DNA from: Asparagopsis taxiformis
Lineage: Eukaryota; Rhodophyta; Florideophyceae; Bonnemaisoniales; Bonnemaisoniaceae
Direction of reading: 5' to 3'
Length of the DNA: 64,000 nucleotides
Assembly (NCBI GenBank): GCA_030407315.1
Contig: JALQPE010000917.1
Coordinates: 1 to 64,000, forward strand
A program made the translations under genes and the position numbers. Positions 60,460 through 64,000 of this stretch are shown one piece after another (position 1 is the stretch's first letter; each line of letters opens with the position of its first letter). The notes under the pieces are model-generated. The model was not told the origin of the DNA. It made no database searches and saw nothing but the letters and a program-made list of their open reading frames with translations.

Positions 60460-60718
60460 CCCAGTAAGCCTTAAAGATGTACCAAAGATGGCCGCATGAT
60501 GTACCTATGACATGCATGGTGTTCCTCTGATGTACGGATAAGGATCATTTGCTCTTCAGCTGATGGCTGCATAGCGATACACCAATGATGGACGGGAGAT
60601 GTCCATACGCTCATCTCCCGGACATCAGCGAAGTATCTCTTGCGTACAGTAGAGATATCACGTACATCATTGGTTCATCTAAAGCATATCAGGGGTACAT
60701 ATTCCTTTTCTTATAGGG
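60460..60718. mobile_element. 259-bp CCC...GGG short element, copy 2
   Basis: Same length and sequence as copy 1, flanked by AAGA on both sides (60,456-60,459 and 60,719-60,722). The spacer between copies 1 and 2 is not bounded by a common duplication, so they are separate insertions rather than an LTR pair. Confidence 0.8.
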
Positions 60719-61285
60719 AAGAGATGATACCGCAGAAGTGAAATATACCATCTGCCAGGGTGCTCCTCGGAAGTTCCCAGGTATTTTTTGCTTCCCACTC
60801 ACTGTATTAACGATAAATATTGGAACCAAAAGTTTAATTTTTCGATGTTGGATATGGGAAACCCAAACTTTTGTGAAATTTCTGTCTTCTTCATAACCAG
60901 GGGGATGTGTAGCGCAATACGCCTTAAACGAGTAGCACTCTGAATTTTGTCTAGATCTATTCATTGGGATATCACTGACAGTCTGTCCACAGAAAATTAT
61001 TTATTTCAAATATTGTAATTTATTTTAGATTTAGCTATTTATTTGTATATTAGTTTACTTTAGGACTTTTCAGGGTCTTATTCACCCGGGGCCGACCCCA
61101 GTGGTCATATCTATACCAATTGTATTTAGTTTTCGGCCCTTGGGATTGTAAAGTACCCAAAAGTTGGCTGCTAGAGAATTACCCACCTTTTCTGCATATT
61201 TCACTTGGTCTGTGACTGTGGTTCAATACGCGTGGCGCGCTTCCGGTCCCCGATGACAACCGTTGGTTCATTAGTGCAGTGACCG
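60719..61285. other. no gene recognised; AT-rich centre
   Basis: An AT-rich core at about 60,990-61,060 (ATTTATTTC, TTTATTTTAG). No supported ORF. Confidence 0.4.
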
Positions 61286-61366
61286 CAGGAGTTCTCATTG
61301 AATGAGAACTCCTGACGAAAAAAGGGGTGGAAAGAGGAATTTCCTCTTTCCACCCCCTTTTTTCGT
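61286..61366. repeat. double palindrome, locus 1
   Basis: A perfect 29-nt palindrome (14-bp arms CAGGAGTTCTCATT, 1-nt centre) at 61,286-61,314. It is followed with no gap by a 52-nt palindrome (arms of 25-26 bp starting ACGAAAAAAGGGG, one G indel) at 61,315-61,366. Strong cruciform or double-hairpin potential. Confidence 0.93.
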
Positions 61367-62647
61367 TTCTTCCTTCCGTTTGGTTCGTATGCTACGTTGG
61401 TATGATCTTTCGTTCTGTTTTTCTCACCCCTACCGGACTTCGGCCCACGAACGCCCACTTCTGCGCAATCCTGTGTCATTGTCCTGATACTGGTTCATCG
61501 GCTGTGGCCTTCCGACACACTCCGCGGCCTACAGCCCATCATCCACCGAGCTCCTCTCTCCCCGTTCTGAAGTACTAGATCGGAGATTGGCAGTGGACTG
61601 TGGGCCCCCCCTTTTCCCATGCAAGTTTGTGACCGCCCGAGGTTACACCCATCTAAGGCTCCACCTTCGCACAAAGTTTGCTCAGCCATCGTATCCTGAC
61701 TTGTCTTCTTTCTTTCTCTTTTCTCCCCTTTGGGCTCACATTGTGCCCAGTGAACCATTTCTCTTCCCCTCTTGGTTCAAATCTACCTATTGGACCACCA
61801 TTTTGGTAACCATGACTCGTTGCTACCTTTTCGTTCTCTCGAGTTCCTCAGTAACCAAAACCGGATACTCCTCGAACTTCAGAAGTGACTGAATCCATCA
61901 GATTCTTACAGAGCACGACAGTGACCAATCTCCATATATAAAGTATGATGGATGACACCCTGCTACTTGTTCTATCTTAAGCTATGTAATGATGTAGTGG
62001 CGCTGCTACCCATGTTGAGGACGTCTACTGGACACCCTGCAGCACAGCAGCTAGCTATGCTACGCCATTATGGGCCGCATACAGCTACTCTACCGCATAG
62101 CAAGGGACTCTTTGGGTTGCACCACCTAGGAGGCGGAAATCACGTCCAGTTCTTCCCATTCAAGTAATATAAGAAGCATCCTCTCCTTAGTTGAAAACAG
62201 AGGCAGAACGACATCGCCGATATTCCTAGCCTTCCAACTCCTCCCCATTCAAGCTATAAAAACGTGCAAGTATCTACAAAACGCAGAAATTTCAGTGGCA
62301 AAACACCGCATTGGTTAACTAGAATAGTATTATTGGGCATGATATTGGGAATATCTGTGTATGTACAGTTGGTGATGAAGAGAGTTTTGAAACCTAAAAA
62401 TTTTGGAGAGCTGGCTGGAGAAGAGATTGTAGATGATAACAATTTATATACGGATGAAGAAGATAAATGTAGGACATGTCGGTAAAATGGTGTAGACACT
62501 GAATATGAATTCTGAGGTGCATACACTGTGGAAGAAATGGAACTTCATAGACCATTCGTAGAAATCGAAGCATTATGTATAGTCTGGGCAGGGTGATATG
62601 ATAGCTGTACAAAGCTCTTCAACACTCTCTTTGAGACATTCATTTAA
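61367..62647. other. no firm gene; one 73-codon frame at 62,264-62,485
   Basis: Mostly short noise frames. The frame at 62,264 (+) has one hydrophobic helix (LTRIVLLGMILGISVYVQLV) and an acidic tail with a CRTC end. A TATAAAA sequence sits just upstream near 62,256. It could be a small membrane protein or chance, and I do not call it a gene. Confidence 0.3.
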
Positions 62648-62729
62648 CGGAAACACCGAATTCGGTGTTTCCGCGGCTGCAGGAGTTTAAGCATCCCGTT
62701 AACGGGATGCTTAAACTTCTGCAGCCGCG
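62648..62729. repeat. double palindrome, locus 2
   Basis: A perfect 26-nt palindrome (CGGAAACACCGAA arms) at 62,648-62,673 directly abuts a 54-58-nt palindrome centred on CCCGTTAACGGG (ending 62,729, one mismatch). It shows the same short-then-long order as locus 1 and shares the 9-mer GCAGGAGTT. Confidence 0.93.
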
Positions 62730-63276
62730 ATACTAGGGCGGCAAGTATGATATCGATATTGAGTGGGAATACTTTTGGGAGGCATTGAATGAGAATAGTT
62801 ACAACGATGAGGTGAAAGCGTCCTGAACGCTGAGCGTAAAGTGTCTTTTAAGGGTCGCCTCCTAACAGTATACTAAGACGCATGCGAAAATTGACGAATA
62901 ACTTATATATTTGCAGTATCACATCCATTACAAATAGACGGCCGGCACCGCCACAACAAATAAACAGAGCCAGAGCTCACAGTTCTCACCACCGTTTATC
63001 GGCCCAGCACGCTCTAAACGCGCTTTCATCCCTTCCGCCCGCCCAACCGTTTGGTTTTTTCGGCGACGCTCACCCCACCGACAGAAGCATCCTGGTGACG
63101 CATATTCCGCCAACGCAGATCAGCATTCCTATTCTGACCCAGTGACGCTAGTCCCACTGACACACATCATCCGGCGACAACCAATTCCGCTGACACAATT
63201 GCCTAGCCTTGCATATTTCGCGAACTACACAACCCTGCGCAGAATTTCTTGAATCTCTACTCGCCTTAGCACCCTC
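62730..63276. other. leader of the copia-type remnant
   Basis: No gene. The C/A-rich stretch from about 62,940 leads into the gag start and probably is the untranslated leader and/or LTR end of that element. Confidence 0.35.
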
Positions 63277-63851
63277 ATGGCAGAAATTCCCAGTCAAACT
63301 ACCCCTCCCGTGATCCACCAAGTGGAAATTCCCCCACTAACGTCCACAAATTACATTGCTTGGAAACTGAGTGTGGAACATGTCGCCAGAGCTCAGGGAA
63401 TCCTGCAATATCTCTACGCCCCTATTCCTCCCACCCAATCCCAATCCAAAACTCATAACACAAACCTCACCTCCTCAAACGCAAATCATAGGCGATCAAA
63501 TGGTCTGCTAGTCACTCCGTCACTGAATATGTCCGCCAGCATACAGAAGTTCGCCAACTGATGATCAGGGCTGACTACCCCAACATCTCTGATGAGCAGA
63601 CTACAGTTTCCTTCCTACTAGAAGGGCTGGAAGGCCATCCATACAGTACCACTTTCCTCCAAAACCTTTCCATCCATTCAGACCTTCACCCAAATCATCC
63701 TTTTATAAAATGTATACAATGGATCAAATCATCGCGATGATGGCACGGCAAAACGAAATCACTAGGCTCGTAACACCTTCTCCTTATCCCATCCTGCGTC
63801 CGAACTTTGATTCAAGTAATGCGCAACCTTCACATTCACGACCATCACCTC
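63277..63851 (+). pseudogene. copia-type gag remnant, interrupted by a 259-bp element
   Basis: The ATG at 63,277 opens a Gag-like protein (IPPLTSTNYIAWKLSVEHVARAQGILQYL: the 'L...NY..W' start of Ty1/copia Gag). The frame breaks after ~80 codons. A second frame continues EYVRQHTEVRQLMIRADYP, VSFLLEGLEGHPYSTTFLQNL, then stops again. No zinc knuckle remains before the 259-bp element inserts at 63,852. It is a decayed retrotransposon 5' part. Confidence 0.65.
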
Positions 63852-64000
63852 CCCAGTAAGCCTTAAAGATGTACCAAAGATGGCCGCATGATGAACCTAT
63901 GACATGCATGGTGTTCCTCTGATGTACGGATAAGGATCATTTGCTCTTCAGCTGATGGCTGCATAGCGATACACCAATGATGGACGGGAGATGTCCATAC
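63852..64000. mobile_element. 259-bp CCC...GGG short element, copy 3 (cut by window end)
   Basis: The first 149 bp match copies 1 and 2 with one change seen (A for T near 63,893). Inserted in the copia-type gag remnant. Confidence 0.85.

Noticed and set aside
59338..60718. 259-bp repeats as LTRs of a small retroelement
   Set aside because: No TG...CA ends, no common target duplication around the pair, no primer-binding site, and the third copy stands alone; separate insertions fit better.
61301..61892. Short ORFs after double palindrome 1
   Set aside because: Phe/Ser/Leu-rich from CT tracts; no conserved feature.

Overview
The window looks like nuclear DNA of an intron-poor eukaryote. I infer a unicellular red alga of the Porphyridium kind. 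Long single-exon genes are packed on both strands, with one clear 82-bp GT-AG intron in the block. The gene set includes an organelle-targeted bacterial-type TyrRS, a dihydroxy-acid dehydratase with a leader, PPWD1, POLD3, a Cramped/TKI1-like SANT protein and a prenylcysteine-oxidase-like protein. This mix argues against an ordinary fungus, although the ABC transporter has fungal-PDR-like degenerate sites. The species call is inference.

Layout. Positions 1-3.7 kb are repeat-rich: the 3' end of a possible spliced gene with micro-exons, a 23-bp and a 43-bp tandem array, and a gag-like remnant. Positions 3.7-37.5 kb form a gene block of about 17 housekeeping genes: BCS1-type AAA ATPase, organellar SpoU rRNA methylase, DHAD, RFT1, an EXO84-like exocyst protein, a PDR ABC transporter, a mitochondrial DnaJ, a UBL-bZIP fusion, a Cramped-like SANT protein, a prenylcysteine-oxidase-like protein, an F-box protein, POLD3, TyrRS, a stand-alone ZnT5/Msc2 N-terminal membrane domain, a 4-TM protein, PPWD1 and a protein with a leader peptide. 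Many are divergent pairs sharing 250-510 bp promoters.

Positions 38.6-41.5 kb hold an apparently intact piggyBac transposon (2,834 bp) flanked by CTAG rather than TTAA. Positions 41.5-44.4 kb hold broken retroelement pieces. Positions 44,400-54,917 hold the most interesting object. It is a 10.5-kb DNA transposon with two almost identical 1,864-bp terminal inverted repeats and a 4-bp CGTA target duplication. It carries two divergent genes: a DDE-like DUF7869 protein, interrupted by a single in-frame TGA, and an 895-aa fusion of a ParB-like domain with a beta-class DNA N6-adenine/N4-cytosine methyltransferase. A second, diverged and broken methyltransferase of the same kind lies just outside it (56.2-57.9 kb). 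This suggests methyltransferase carriage is a recurrent trait of the element family.

Positions 57.9-64 kb are accessory sequence: GC-rich filler, LTR-like tails, three copies of a 259-bp CCC...GGG element (two identical), two 'double palindrome' structures with the same architecture, and a copia-type gag remnant cut by the third 259-bp element.

All family calls come from reading motifs by eye. No database search was run.
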